Below, in pieces: positions 27,961 to 38,336 of a stretch of 64,000 nt of DNA. How positions within the stretch are numbered: position 1 is the stretch's first letter; each line of letters opens with the position of its first letter. The stretch comes from Candidatus Avoscillospira avistercoris (GTDB lineage: Bacteria > Bacillota > Clostridia > Oscillospirales > Oscillospiraceae). The stretch lies in contig DVJJ01000143.1 in assembly GCA_018716875.1 (NCBI GenBank), positions 1 through 64,000 on the forward strand. The letters are read 5' to 3'. A program made the translations under genes and the position numbers. The notes under the pieces are model-generated. The model worked only from the letters and a program-made list of their open reading frames with translations, did no database searches and was not told the DNA's origin.

Positions 27961-29751
27961 TTACACCTTGTACAGGGGGCCGAAGGCCTCGCAAGCTCTG
28001 TAGTCGGCGCCTTCCAGATCGGTGGTGCCGAAGGCAGACCAGGCAGCGGGACGGAAGATCCGCTCCTTCTCCACGTTGTGCATGGAGACGGGAATCCGCA
28101 GCATGGAAGCCAGGGTAATCAGCTGATCGCCCACATGGCCGTAGCAGAACGCGCCGTGGTTGGCGCCCCAGTTGGCCATGACGGAGTAGACGTCGGTAAA
28201 GGCGCCCTCACCGGTGAGCTTGGGAGCAAACCAGGTGGTGGGCCAGGTGGGATCGGTGCGCATATCCAGGGTCTTGTGCACCTCGGGGTCCAGCTCGCAG
28301 GAATAGCCCTCTGCCAGCTGCAGGACAGGGCCCAGGCCGTGGACAATGTTCAGACGGGCCATGGTCACAGGCATGCCGCCGCGGGTGCCGCCGATGTAGT
28401 GGCTGGAGAATCCGCCGCCGCGGAAATAGAACTGGTCAGCCGGGCACCAGTCGGTGGCGTCCAGGCAAGCCTTAGCGTCGGCGTCGGTCATGTTGTAGAA
28501 GGGCTTGATAACCGGGTTGCCCTTGTCATCGGAGACAGCGCCGGTGCCGTCCAGGGAGGCAGCGCCGGAGTTGATCAGGTGGATGATGCCGTCCTTGGCG
28601 TAGCCCTCCAGCTTCTTGCCGGTAACGCGCTCCACGGCCTCGGGGCTCCAGTAGGTGCGGACGTCGGCAAAGATGCCCGGAGTGTCAGTCAGCAGATGCT
28701 CAAAGAGCATGGTGATGGCGTTGAGGGTGTCGTTCTCGGTGCCGATGACAAAGGCTTCACGCAGGCCGTTCCAGTCAAACTGGCTGTTGAGCATGGCCTC
28801 CAGGAAGTCGAAATTGGGCTTGTAGTCGGTCCACTGACGCTGACCCTGAATACCGGCAACAATGGCGTTATGGCCGCAGGATTCCTCCACGAAGCCCATC
28901 TCCGCCAGCTTGGGGTTACCGATCATCAGGTCACGGACAATGAGCATGTTCTTGACCACGAATTCCCACTGGGCGTCGTAGCCGGCCTGATCGGGCTGCA
29001 TATCCTTGGGGTTCTTGTCCCAGCCCTGCTTGCAGTTGGCCTTGGTCCAGGCCAGAGCCTTCTCGAACTCCTCCTTGTCATAGATGCCGTTGTCCATGCG
29101 GCGCAGGATCTCAGACTCGTCCACAGACTCAGAACGCATACCCAGATACTTCTGGACGAAATCCTGATTCAGGATGGAGCCGCCGATACCCATGCACATG
29201 GAGCCGATTTGCAGATAGCTGTTGCCACGCATGCACTTGGCAGCCACAGCGGCCTTGGTGAAGTTCAGAATCTTCTTGGCCACATCCTCGGGGATCTCGT
29301 TGTTGTTGGCATCCTGGACATCATGGCCGTAGATGCTGAACGCGGGCAGACCCTTCTGGGCATGGGAAGCCAGAACAGAGGCCAGGAACACTGCGCCGGG
29401 GCGCTCGGTGCCGTTGAAGCCCCAGACCGCCTTGATGGTGGAGGGGTCCTGGTCCATGACCTCCGTGCCGTAGCACCAGCAGGGGGTGACGGTCAGGGTG
29501 ACGCCAACGCCCAGCTTCTCAAACTTGGTCTGGCACTTGGCGGCTTCCATAACACCGCCAATGGTGGTATCGGCAATGACGACCTTAACGGGTTCGCCGT
29601 TGGGATAGCGGAGGGTTTCCTCAATGAGCTTCTTGGCGGCCAGGGCCATGCCCATGGTCTGGTCTTCCAGGCTCTCCCGGACGCCGTTGCGGCGGCCATC
29701 GATGGTGGGACGGATGCCGACAACCGGCAGGTCCATGTGATAACGGTTCAT
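27961..29751 (-). CDS. fucI: L-fucose isomerase
   Basis: [28 protein letters not shown]; 596 aa. Confidence 0.95.
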   Translation of the reverse strand: MNRYHMDLPVVGIRPTIDGRRNGVRESLEDQTMGMALAAKKLIEETLRYPNGEPVKVVIADTTIGGVMEAAKCQTKFEKLGVGVTLTVTPCWCYGTEVMDQDPSTIKAVWGFNGTERPGAVFLASVLASHAQKGLPAFSIYGHDVQDANNNEIPEDVAKKILNFTKAAVAAKCMRGNSYLQIGSMCMGIGGSILNQDFVQKYLGMRSESVDESEILRRMDNGIYDKEEFEKALAWTKANCKQGWDKNPKDMQPDQAGYDAQWEFVVKNMLIVRDLMIGNPKLAEMGFVEESCGHNAIVAGIQGQRQWTDYKPNFDFLEAMLNSQFDWNGLREAFVIGTENDTLNAITMLFEHLLTDTPGIFADVRTYWSPEAVERVTGKKLEGYAKDGIIHLINSGAASLDGTGAVSDDKGNPVIKPFYNMTDADAKACLDATDWCPADQFYFRGGGFSSHYIGGTRGGMPVTMARLNIVHGLGPVLQLAEGYSCELDPEVHKTLDMRTDPTWPTTWFAPKLTGEGAFTDVYSVMANWGANHGAFCYGHVGDQLITLASMLRIPVSMHNVEKERIFRPAAWSAFGTTDLEGADYRACEAFGPLYKV

Positions 29752-29803
29752 AGTTGGTAAGCTCCTTTCAAAAATGACAGTGAACTTTGAACTTGCAAAA
29801 GAA

Positions 29804-30778
29804 TCAAACGTGACTCAGCTTGGACTTGAGCCGCAGCAGTTGGGGCGGCTCCTTGCCGCCGTCGAGACGCTGCAGCACAATGCGGGCGGCCTCCCGTCCC
29901 ATCTCCTCCATGGGCTGTTCCACAAAGGGCAGGGGCGGCGTCACCACCTGACACAGGTCGATGTTGTCAAAGCCGATAAAATCCACCTGCTCCGGCAGGG
30001 CAATGCCCCGCTCATGGGCGGCGGTGATGGCGCCCACCGTCATATCGTAGTTGGTGACGCAGACGGCGGAGGGTGGCTGTTTTAAGTCCATCAGGGCGTT
30101 GAACAGCCGGTAGCCGGACTCCAAATCGTAGTTGCCCACCTGGATCAGTTCCCCGTCCACGGGAATGTTGTAGTCCTCATGGACCCGGCGATAGCCGATG
30201 AGCCGTTCCCGGGCCGTGGAGATATCCTGGGGACCCACAATCAGACCGACGCGGCTATGCTGCTTGCGGAACAGGGCCTCCATGGCGCTGTAAATGGCGT
30301 TGAGGCTGTCAGCCACCACGGCGTCACAGCGATAGTCGGGAATGGCCCGGTCCACCAGCACCACCGGCACGTTCTGCACAATGGACATGAGGGTCTCAGC
30401 ATCGATCTGCTGGGGGACGAACACAATGGCATCCACATTGATATTTACCAGCAGCCGCAGCTGCTCCTGCTCCAACTGTGCATCGAAATCGTAGCTGCAC
30501 ACAATGGAGTGATAGCCGCACTGACGCAGCCGTCCATCCATAGCCGCCACCACCCGGCCGAAAAAGGGGCTGGAAATGGTGGGCAGCAGAACGCCGACGG
30601 TCATGGACCGGTTGGTCTTGAGACCCCGGGCAAAGTAATTGACCTTGTAGTCCAGCTTGGTAATGGCCGCTTCGATCCGCTCCCGATTCTGGTCCAGGAC
30701 GTGTCCGCCGTTGAGATATTTTGAGATCGTCGCCAGAGAGAGCCCTGTCTCCCGGGCGATGTCCTTGATCGTAGACAT
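29804..30778 (-). CDS. LacI family transcriptional regulator
   Basis: [28 protein letters not shown]. Confidence 0.93.
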   Translation of the reverse strand: MSTIKDIARETGLSLATISKYLNGGHVLDQNRERIEAAITKLDYKVNYFARGLKTNRSMTVGVLLPTISSPFFGRVVAAMDGRLRQCGYHSIVCSYDFDAQLEQEQLRLLVNINVDAIVFVPQQIDAETLMSIVQNVPVVLVDRAIPDYRCDAVVADSLNAIYSAMEALFRKQHSRVGLIVGPQDISTARERLIGYRRVHEDYNIPVDGELIQVGNYDLESGYRLFNALMDLKQPPSAVCVTNYDMTVGAITAAHERGIALPEQVDFIGFDNIDLCQVVTPPLPFVEQPMEEMGREAARIVLQRLDGGKEPPQLLRLKSKLSHV

Positions 30779-30810
30779 AGACGCCTCCATCCAAAAGTCA
30801 AAGATTAGAA

Positions 30811-30820
30811 CGAAACGTTT
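30811..30820. promoter_or_regulatory. Candidate LacI-family operator 1
   Basis: CGAAACGTTT, upstream of lacI-fucI-fucU. Confidence 0.55.
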
Positions 30821-31112
30821 AGCTTATTGTACTCCCAATGGTCGCCACCGTCAAGGTGTCCCAAAGGATTTCCTGCATTTCAGCCATTTTCACAATTTTT
30901 TAGGGATGACTTTGGAAGCCTTCGTAAATCCCGGTAAATTTTCACGCAAAACAACATATATCCAACAAAAAACACATTTATTTTTTCGTTGTTTCAGTGG
31001 TTTTCAGAATTGTGCAGTTTTGCGGCTTCCAAATTTCTCCTGCCTTGCAGTCCCTCCGATTCCATGGTAGAATGTATCTATCCAAATTTGCGCATTTCCG
31101 GCCGCATTATCG

Positions 31113-31122
31113 CGAAACGTTT
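31113..31122. promoter_or_regulatory. Candidate LacI-family operator 2
   Basis: Identical CGAAACGTTT, upstream of the divergent SDR gene. Confidence 0.55.
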
Positions 31123-31156
31123 TGAGCTAATATCGCAGCAAAGGAGCTATTCAGTT

Positions 31157-32032
31157 ATGATCGATATGACAAAATGGCAGGAACTGGCCAAGCAGAACAT
31201 TCACAAGCGCCCCGCAGGTACCGGCCGTCTGGCCGGCAAAATCGCCATTGTCACCGGCTCTGCCCAGGGCTTTGGCAAGGGCATTGCCGAGGAGATGTAT
31301 AAGGAAGGCGCTTCCGTGGTCATTGCCGATATGAACGAGCCGCTGGCCAAGCAGGTGGCCGCTGAGCTGGGCGAGCGTGCCCACTTTATCGCCGTCAATG
31401 TGGCCGACGAGGAGAGTGTGGCTCACATGGTGGCGGAGACCGTGGAATACTTCGGCGGTCTGGACATTATGCTGTCCAACGCCGGTGTGGTCCGTTCCGG
31501 CCCCATCGCCCAGATGGAGAAGAAGGACTTCGATTTTGTTACCAACGTCAATTACACCGGTTGGTTCCTGTGCGCCAAGTACGCGGCCATTATCATGCAG
31601 GCCCAGCATGAGGCTGACCCCGAGTGGACCGGCGATATCATCACCCTCAACTCCAAGTCCGGTCTGGAGGGCTCCAACAAGAATTTTGCCTACGCCGGTT
31701 CCAAGTTCGGCGGCATCGGCCTGACCCAGAGCTTTGCTCTGGAGCTGTGCGCCTACAACATCAAGGTCAATGCCATCTGCCCCGGCAACTATCTGGATGG
31801 TCCCCTGTGGATGGACCCGGAGCGCGGCCTGTTTATCCAGTACCTCAAGGCTGGCAAGGTGCCCGGCGCCAAGACTGTGGAGGATGTCAAGGCTTATTAT
31901 GAATCCAAGGTGCCCATGAACCGCGGCTGTCTGCCTGTAGACGTGGCTCGCGCCGTCTTCTACTGCGTGGAGCAGAAGTATGAGACGGGCCAGGCCATCC
32001 CCGTTACCGGTGGCCAGGTCATGCTGAACTAA
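31157..32032 (+). CDS. SDR family oxidoreductase
   Basis: IAIVTGSAQGFGKGIA Rossmann motif; YAGSK catalytic motif. Confidence 0.92.
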   Translation: MIDMTKWQELAKQNIHKRPAGTGRLAGKIAIVTGSAQGFGKGIAEEMYKEGASVVIADMNEPLAKQVAAELGERAHFIAVNVADEESVAHMVAETVEYFGGLDIMLSNAGVVRSGPIAQMEKKDFDFVTNVNYTGWFLCAKYAAIIMQAQHEADPEWTGDIITLNSKSGLEGSNKNFAYAGSKFGGIGLTQSFALELCAYNIKVNAICPGNYLDGPLWMDPERGLFIQYLKAGKVPGAKTVEDVKAYYESKVPMNRGCLPVDVARAVFYCVEQKYETGQAIPVTGGQVMLN

Positions 32033-32040
32033 CTTGTCAA

Positions 32041-32245
32041 TGCAGGGCGGGACCGATGTGTCCCGCCACTGATATATGGTTCCCGCCGTCCACCCCCGCA
32101 GGGGGCGGCGGCAGAAACCATGGCCCATGGCCGGAGATTGCGCCCGTTGCGACGGGCGCTTGAGGACGATGGGGAATTTCGCGCCTTGCGAGGCGCGACC
32201 GGGGCTCTGCCCCTGGACCCCGCGATTTTTTGAAAAAAATCGAGT
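32041..32245. repeat. Intergenic block of successive hairpins, probable dispersed repeat
   Basis: Hairpins at 32046-32067, 32140-32159, 32180-32197, 32201-32213 (ggggctctgcccc) and 32224-32241. Confidence 0.55.
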
Positions 32246-32315
32246 AAAACTTTTCATTTATTGTCCTTTTTTCCGGCACTCCCCCGTGTAAACCCCAATC
32301 CTTGAGGTGAAAACC

Positions 32316-33491
32316 ATGATTGATCAGAAGATTTTAACGCTGCTCAACGCCCCCACCCGGCAAGAGCGCATCGCTAATCTGAAAGAAGTGCTGAAGACAG
32401 CGGAATTCCCGCCCATGGTGGATCAGTACATCAACAACCACATCCACACCACCTATTCTTTCTCCCCCTACTCCCCCACCGCCGCCGTCTACGCGGCCCG
32501 GGCCGAGGGGCTGTGCACCGCCGGTATCGTGGACCATGATTCCATCGCCGGTGCCCATGAGTTCCTGGAGGCCGCCGCCCTGGTGGGCATTCCCGCCACC
32601 GTAGGCATGGAGTGCCGTGCTTCCATGGACGGCACCATTCTGGAAGGCCGCCGCACCAACAATCCCGATCAGGTGGGCGTCAGCTACATGACCATCCAGG
32701 GCGTGCCCCACGATAAAATCGACTATTTAAACCAGTGGTTTGCCCCCTACCGGGCAGCCCGTGACGTCCGTAACCGCAAGATGATCGACAAGATCAATGC
32801 GTTGCTGCCGGGCATCTCCCTGGATTACGACCGGGACGTGCTGCCCCTGAGCCAGCATGCCGACGGCGGCGGCGTCACCGAGCGCCATCTGATGTACGCT
32901 CTGGCTTTGGCTATGGTAAAGCAGAACGGAAAGGGCCAGTCCATGGTGGACTATCTGCAATCCATCGGTCTGAGCCTCAATGACAAGCAGAAGGCCCAAA
33001 TGCTGGATACAGAATATCCCTTCTACGAGTACGACCTGTTGGGCCTGTTGAAATCTGCCTTTGTGCCCAAAGTCTACATTGACGCCACCGACGAATGCCC
33101 CAACATCCGCGACGTGGTGAAGCTGGCGAAAGAGGTGGGTGCCGTCCCCTGCTATGCCTATCTGGGCGACGTGGGCGACAGCGTCACCGGCGACAAGAAG
33201 GCTCAGAAGTTTGAAGACGACTATCTGGATGACGTGTTCACCTGTCTCAAGGACATCGGCATGCCCGCCGTCACCTATATGCCCACCCGCAACACCCAGC
33301 AGCAGTTGGAGCGGCTGCGGAAGCTGTGCGACGACAACGGTATTTTCCAGGTGTCCGGCGAGGATATCAACACGCCCCGGCAGAGCTTTGTCATCCGGGC
33401 CATGGAAAATCCCATGTTTGCCAACCTCATTGACGCCACCTGGCGGCTCATTGATTACGAAACCGGCAAGCGTCCCATGGACCTTTACTGA
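32316..33491 (+). CDS. PHP domain metal-dependent hydrolase
   Basis: NNHIHTTYSFSPYSP, GIVDHDSIAGAHEF PHP motifs. Confidence 0.85.
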   Translation: MIDQKILTLLNAPTRQERIANLKEVLKTAEFPPMVDQYINNHIHTTYSFSPYSPTAAVYAARAEGLCTAGIVDHDSIAGAHEFLEAAALVGIPATVGMECRASMDGTILEGRRTNNPDQVGVSYMTIQGVPHDKIDYLNQWFAPYRAARDVRNRKMIDKINALLPGISLDYDRDVLPLSQHADGGGVTERHLMYALALAMVKQNGKGQSMVDYLQSIGLSLNDKQKAQMLDTEYPFYEYDLLGLLKSAFVPKVYIDATDECPNIRDVVKLAKEVGAVPCYAYLGDVGDSVTGDKKAQKFEDDYLDDVFTCLKDIGMPAVTYMPTRNTQQQLERLRKLCDDNGIFQVSGEDINTPRQSFVIRAMENPMFANLIDATWRLIDYETGKRPMDLY

Positions 33492-33550
33492 GTAAGTCAT
33501 ACACAAGAAAACAGCGTGTGCAGGAGATACCCACTGCACACGCTGTTTTC

Positions 33551-34018
33551 TTATTGGATTGGCTCTTCCGACTCTCCGTGGGAGAGGGCCACCTCCGGCA
33601 TCAGTTCCCGGCCGATGATATCCAACATCTGTTCCAGCTTGCGGCAATCCTCCGGTGCGAAGCGGGTCCGTACCCGCTCCATAACCTCCATGACATAGCC
33701 GTTGCCGATGTTGTAATATTCCAGATACTTCTCTGTCACCTGCAAATGGTATTCCCGCCGGTCGTTTTGACTGCGGACCTTGCGGAGATACCCCTTGCGG
33801 ATGAGGCTGGCCACCTTATAGGCGGCATTGGGCGGGGAGATGCCCGCAAAGGTGGCAAATTCATTGACCGTCGGCTGTCCCAATGCCTGGATGGTCTCCA
33901 TGCAGTAGGTCTCCACCGTGGTCAGACTGGCCTCCCGATTCTGGAACTGTCGGAAGATCTGCTGATAAAAATGCAGCTTGAATTTGGTGTAGACATCCCA
34001 CACCACCCGTTCCAGCAT
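33551..34018 (-). CDS. MarR family regulator (FabT-like by context)
   Basis: Winged-helix TVNEFATFAGISPPNAAYKVASLIRKGYLRKVRSQNDRREYHL; last gene of fab operon. Confidence 0.85.
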   Translation of the reverse strand: MLERVVWDVYTKFKLHFYQQIFRQFQNREASLTTVETYCMETIQALGQPTVNEFATFAGISPPNAAYKVASLIRKGYLRKVRSQNDRREYHLQVTEKYLEYYNIGNGYVMEVMERVRTRFAPEDCRKLEQMLDIIGRELMPEVALSHGESEEPIQ

Positions 34019-34030
34019 GACAAACCTCCC

Positions 34031-34471
34031 TTACGGGTTGTCCACCAGCATGAACGTCAGCTCCGCCGTAACGGCGTTCTTGCCGTTGACCGTGGCCACG
34101 GCCTTGCCCACGCCCACGGGGCCCTTCTGTTTAATGATCTCACAGGACAGCTCCAGCACATCGCCGGGGACCACCTGCTGGCGGAACCGGGCCTCCTTGA
34201 TGCCGCCGAACAGGGCCAGCTTGCCCTTGTTTTCCGGCAGGGACAGGGCGCAGACGGCGCCCACCTGGGCCAATGCCTCAATCATCAGCACGCCGGGCAT
34301 CACCGGATTGCCGGGGAAGTGACCCTGGAACTGGGCCTCGTTGGCCGTGACACACTTGGTGCCCTTGGCCCACTGGCCCGGCTCCATATCGATGATCTTG
34401 TCCACCAGCAGGAAGGGATACCGGTGGGGAATGATCTCCTGAATCTGGCGGTTATTCAGCTCCATTGCCAT
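34031..34471 (-). CDS. fabZ: 3-hydroxyacyl-ACP dehydratase FabZ
   Basis: [37 protein letters not shown]. Confidence 0.96.
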   Translation of the reverse strand: MAMELNNRQIQEIIPHRYPFLLVDKIIDMEPGQWAKGTKCVTANEAQFQGHFPGNPVMPGVLMIEALAQVGAVCALSLPENKGKLALFGGIKEARFRQQVVPGDVLELSCEIIKQKGPVGVGKAVATVNGKNAVTAELTFMLVDNP

Positions 34472-34474
34472 GGC

Positions 34475-35716
34475 TTATTCCTCCCACTTACGCAGGGCCA
34501 CGGTGGCGTTGTGGCCGCCGAAGCCGAGAGAGTTGGACAGGGCGCAGCGGATTTCCGCCTTTCGGCCCTCGTTGGGAACAACATCCAGGTCACAGGCCTC
34601 GTCGGGGACCTGATAGTTGATGGTAGCGGGCACAAAGCCGTCGTGGAGGCTCAGCGCCGTGATAATGGCTTCCACCGCACCGGCAGCGCCCAGCATATGG
34701 CCCGTCATGGACTTGGTGGAGCTGACCATTAGTTTGTCGGCATGGCTGCCGAAGACCTTGCGGATGGCCGCCGTCTCACCGGCGTCGTTGAGGGGCGTGG
34801 AGGTACCGTGGGCGTTGATGTAGTCCACATCCTCCAACTGGATATTGCCGTCAGCCATGGCTTCGGCCATGGCTCTGGCTCCGCCCTCGCCGTCGGGGGC
34901 GGGCGCCGTTATGTGGTAGGCGTCACAGGTTACGCCGTAGCCGACAACCTCGGCATAGATCTTCGCACCGCGGGCCTTGGCGTGCTCCAGCTCCTCCAGC
35001 ACCAGGATACCAGCGCCCTCGCCCATGACAAAGCCGCTGCGCTCCTTGTCAAAGGGGATGGAGGCCCGGTTGGGGTCCGTGGCCAGGGTGACAGCCTTCA
35101 TGGAGGTGAAACCGCCCATGCCCTGGGGATGGACCGTAGCCTCGGCGCCGCCGCAGACCATGACCTCAGCATAGCCGTCGCGGACATAGCGGAAGGCGTC
35201 GCCTACGGCATTGGTGCCGCCTGCACAGGCAGCCACAGGACAGGCGCACATGCCCTTGAGACCGTAGGCAATGGCGATTTGACCGGCGGCCATATTGGCG
35301 ATAGCCATGGGGATATAGAAGGGAGAAATCCGGTCAAATCCCTTGGTCAAACCCTTGGAATGCTCCTCCGCCGTGGTGGCGATGCCGCCGATGCCGCTGG
35401 AAACGACGGTACCGCAGCGGGTGGCATCCTCCTGCTCCATATTCAGGCCCGAGTCCTGCATGGCCTCCCGTGCCGCCACCAGGGCAAACTGGGTAAAACG
35501 GTCCATGTGGCGCAGCTCTTTCTTGTCCAAAAACTGCTCCGGCTGAAAGTCCTTGACCTCGGCGGCCAGCTTGCATTTGTTGTTCTCTGTATCATAGAGG
35601 GTTATGGGGGCCACGCCGCATTTACCCTCCTGGATGGCTGCCCAGAAGGCGGGAATATCGTTGCCGACCGGCGTCACAGCGCCCAGGCCGGTGATCACAA
35701 CGCGTCTTTTGCTCAT
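34475..35716 (-). CDS. fabF: Beta-ketoacyl-ACP synthase II FabF
   Basis: RVVITGLGAVTPVGND; CPVAACAGGTNA. Confidence 0.95.
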   Translation of the reverse strand: MSKRRVVITGLGAVTPVGNDIPAFWAAIQEGKCGVAPITLYDTENNKCKLAAEVKDFQPEQFLDKKELRHMDRFTQFALVAAREAMQDSGLNMEQEDATRCGTVVSSGIGGIATTAEEHSKGLTKGFDRISPFYIPMAIANMAAGQIAIAYGLKGMCACPVAACAGGTNAVGDAFRYVRDGYAEVMVCGGAEATVHPQGMGGFTSMKAVTLATDPNRASIPFDKERSGFVMGEGAGILVLEELEHAKARGAKIYAEVVGYGVTCDAYHITAPAPDGEGGARAMAEAMADGNIQLEDVDYINAHGTSTPLNDAGETAAIRKVFGSHADKLMVSSTKSMTGHMLGAAGAVEAIITALSLHDGFVPATINYQVPDEACDLDVVPNEGRKAEIRCALSNSLGFGGHNATVALRKWEE

Positions 35717-35730
35717 AGTCTTCCTCCGTC

Positions 35731-36477
35731 TCACATGGCCATGCCGCCGTCCACAGACAGAACTTGTCCCGTCACATAGGCGGCCTCGTCACTGGCCAGA
35801 AATGCCACAGCATTTGCCACGTCCTCGGGCTTGCCGAAGCGGGCCATGGGGATTTGTCCCGCCATGGCGGTTTTCACATCCTCCGGCAGCTTGGCCGTCA
35901 TATCGGTCTCAATAAAGCCGGGGGCGATGGCATTGACTGTGATGCCGCGGGAGGCCAGCTCCCGGGCCATGGCCTTGGTCATACCGATGACACCGGCCTT
36001 GCTGGCGCAGTAGTTGGCTTGTCCGGCATTGCCCATCAGGGCCACAACGCTGGCCATGTTGATAATGCGGCCGCTGCGCTGCTTCATCATGGGACGGCAC
36101 ACGGCCTTCATGGTCAGGAAAGTACCCTTGAGGTTGGTCTCAATGACCTGATCGAAATCCTCTTCCTTCATGCGCATAGCCAGATTGTCCCGTGTGATAC
36201 CAGCATTGTTGACCAGAATATCAATGCGGCCAAATTTCTCCATCACAGCGTCCATGAGGGCCGTTACGGCCTCACTCTTGCCCACATCGGCCTGCATGGC
36301 CAGAACCTCCACGCCATGGGCGCGGCAGGCCGCTTCCGTCTCCTGGGCGGCGGCGGCGTTGCCCGCATAGCTGAACGCCACGTTGGCTCCCAGGGAAGCC
36401 AGCTTTTCACAGATGGCGCGGCCAATGCCGCGGCTGCCGCCGGTAACCACGGCGATTTTACCCGTCAGATTGATCAT
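35731..36477 (-). CDS. fabG: 3-oxoacyl-ACP reductase FabG
   Basis: IAVVTGGSRGIGRAI; YCASKAGVIGMTKA. Confidence 0.95.
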   Translation of the reverse strand: MINLTGKIAVVTGGSRGIGRAICEKLASLGANVAFSYAGNAAAAQETEAACRAHGVEVLAMQADVGKSEAVTALMDAVMEKFGRIDILVNNAGITRDNLAMRMKEEDFDQVIETNLKGTFLTMKAVCRPMMKQRSGRIINMASVVALMGNAGQANYCASKAGVIGMTKAMARELASRGITVNAIAPGFIETDMTAKLPEDVKTAMAGQIPMARFGKPEDVANAVAFLASDEAAYVTGQVLSVDGGMAM

Positions 36478-37403
36478 TGGGCCGCTCCTTTCAGCTCTGC
36501 CACCACGGACTGCAAATCCTCCGCCGTGGTGATGGCATACGTCTTGATGTCAGCCGCCGTCTTCTTGACAAAGCCCGACAGGACCTTGCCGGGGCCGATT
36601 TCCACAATGGTGTCCACGCTCAGCTCAGCCATACGGCGGATGGTGTCTTCCATGTAGACGCTGGACATGACCTGCCGCTCCAAAAGGCTCTGGATGGTGG
36701 CATTGTCCTCCTTGACGTTGCCCAGGCAGTTGAACAGCACCGGGAAACGCATCTCTCCAAAGGAGATCGTCTGGAAATAGTCATGGAGAGCCTTGGAGGC
36801 AGGCTCCAGCAGCTTCGTATGGAAGGGGCCGGAGGTGTTCAGGGGCATGCAGCGGCGAGCGCCCAGCTCCTTGGCATAGACGGCGGCCTGTTCCACAGCG
36901 GCCTTCTCACCGGCAATAACCAGCTGGCCGGGGCAATTGTAATTGGCAATCTGCACCACGCCCAGGTCGGCGGCCTTGTCGCAGGCCTCCTGGAGCTTGG
37001 CCCGGTCCAGATTGAGGACCGCCACCATAGCGCTGTCGATGCCCTTGGCCGCTTCGGTCATGGCGTTGCCGCGGAATGCGGCCAGGGAGATGGCCGTGGG
37101 GGCATCCCACACACCGGCGGCACACAAGGCCGAATACTCGCCCAGGCTCAGACCGGCAGCCAGTTCCGGCTCAATGCCGTTCTCTTTCAAAACAGCCGTC
37201 ACACCGGCGGCAAAGGCCACCATGCAGGGCTGGGTGTATTTTGTTTCGTTGAGGTGTTCACCCTCGAAGCAAGTCTTTTTCAGATCAAAGTCCACGGTGG
37301 CGTTGTCTAGGACCTGCCGGAACGCCGGATAGGCTTCATACAGGTCCTTGCCCATACCGGGGGTCTGGCTGCCCTGTCCGGCATACAAAAACGCAAGTTT
37401 CAT
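36474..37403 (-). CDS. fabD: Malonyl-CoA:ACP transacylase FabD
   Basis: AFLYAGQGSQTPGMGKDLYE; AGLSLGEYSAL. Confidence 0.95.
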   Translation of the reverse strand: MKLAFLYAGQGSQTPGMGKDLYEAYPAFRQVLDNATVDFDLKKTCFEGEHLNETKYTQPCMVAFAAGVTAVLKENGIEPELAAGLSLGEYSALCAAGVWDAPTAISLAAFRGNAMTEAAKGIDSAMVAVLNLDRAKLQEACDKAADLGVVQIANYNCPGQLVIAGEKAAVEQAAVYAKELGARRCMPLNTSGPFHTKLLEPASKALHDYFQTISFGEMRFPVLFNCLGNVKEDNATIQSLLERQVMSSVYMEDTIRRMAELSVDTIVEIGPGKVLSGFVKKTAADIKTYAITTAEDLQSVVAELKGAAQ

Positions 37404-37409
37404 CGGCTT

Positions 37410-38333
37410 TTACCCCAGGTGCTTGATGCACGCGTCACAGCCAGCCACCAGTTCCTCGAGAATCTGACGGACAGGCTTGATCTCATGGAGCATACCGGCC
37501 ACCTGGCCGCACATAACGCTGCCGGTGGAAACGTCGCCTTCAAAGACGGCCCGGCGCAGACTGCCCAGAGTGTAGTGCTCCAGTTCTTCCTTGGTGGCGC
37601 CGGCATACTCCTGCTGGACGTATTCTCTGGCCATCTTGTTTTTGATAATCCGGACGGGAGCGCCGACGCTGCGGCCGGTGACGGTGGTATCCCGGTCCTT
37701 GGCCTTGAGGACAGCTTCCTTGTAATTCTGGTGAACGGGGCATTCCACGCTGGTCAACAGGCAGGTGCCCACCTGGGCACCGCAAGCGCCCAGTGCATAG
37801 GCGGCGGCCAGCTGGCGGCCATCGGCAATGCCGCCGGCGGCGACGACGGGAATGGAGACCGCGTCCACCACCTGGGGCACCAGGGCCATAGTGGTGGTCT
37901 CACCAACGTGACCGCCGGACTCGGTGCCCTCGGCAATGACGCCGTCAGCCCCCGCCCGCTCCAGCATTTTCGCCAGGGCCACAGCGGCCACCACGGGGAA
38001 GACCTTGATGCCTGCGGCCTTCCACTTGGGCATGTACTTGGTGGGGTTGCCCGCGCCGGTGGTCAGGAACTTCACGCCCTCCTCAATAACCATATCGGCC
38101 ATCTCGTCGGCGCAGGGGTTCATGAGCATCAGGTTGACGCCGAAGGGCTTGTCAGTGAGGGACTTGCACTTGCGGATTTCCGCCCGCAGCTGCTCGGTGT
38201 TCATACCGCCGCAGCCAATCAGGCCCATGGCGCCGGCATTGGAGCAGGCGGCGGCAAATTCGGCGGTGGCAATGTTGGCCATACCGCCCTGGATGATGGG
38301 GAATTCAATTCCCAGAATCTCATTGAGTTTCAT
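37410..38333 (-). CDS. fabK: Enoyl-ACP reductase FabK
   Basis: GIEFPIIQGGMANIATAEFA; AEGTESGGHVG; within fab operon. Confidence 0.93.
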   Translation of the reverse strand: MKLNEILGIEFPIIQGGMANIATAEFAAACSNAGAMGLIGCGGMNTEQLRAEIRKCKSLTDKPFGVNLMLMNPCADEMADMVIEEGVKFLTTGAGNPTKYMPKWKAAGIKVFPVVAAVALAKMLERAGADGVIAEGTESGGHVGETTTMALVPQVVDAVSIPVVAAGGIADGRQLAAAYALGACGAQVGTCLLTSVECPVHQNYKEAVLKAKDRDTTVTGRSVGAPVRIIKNKMAREYVQQEYAGATKEELEHYTLGSLRRAVFEGDVSTGSVMCGQVAGMLHEIKPVRQILEELVAGCDACIKHLG

Positions 38334-38336
38334 AAT

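Noticed and set aside
27472-29760. 762-aa plus-strand ORF
   Set aside because: Antisense to fucU/fucI; no domain features
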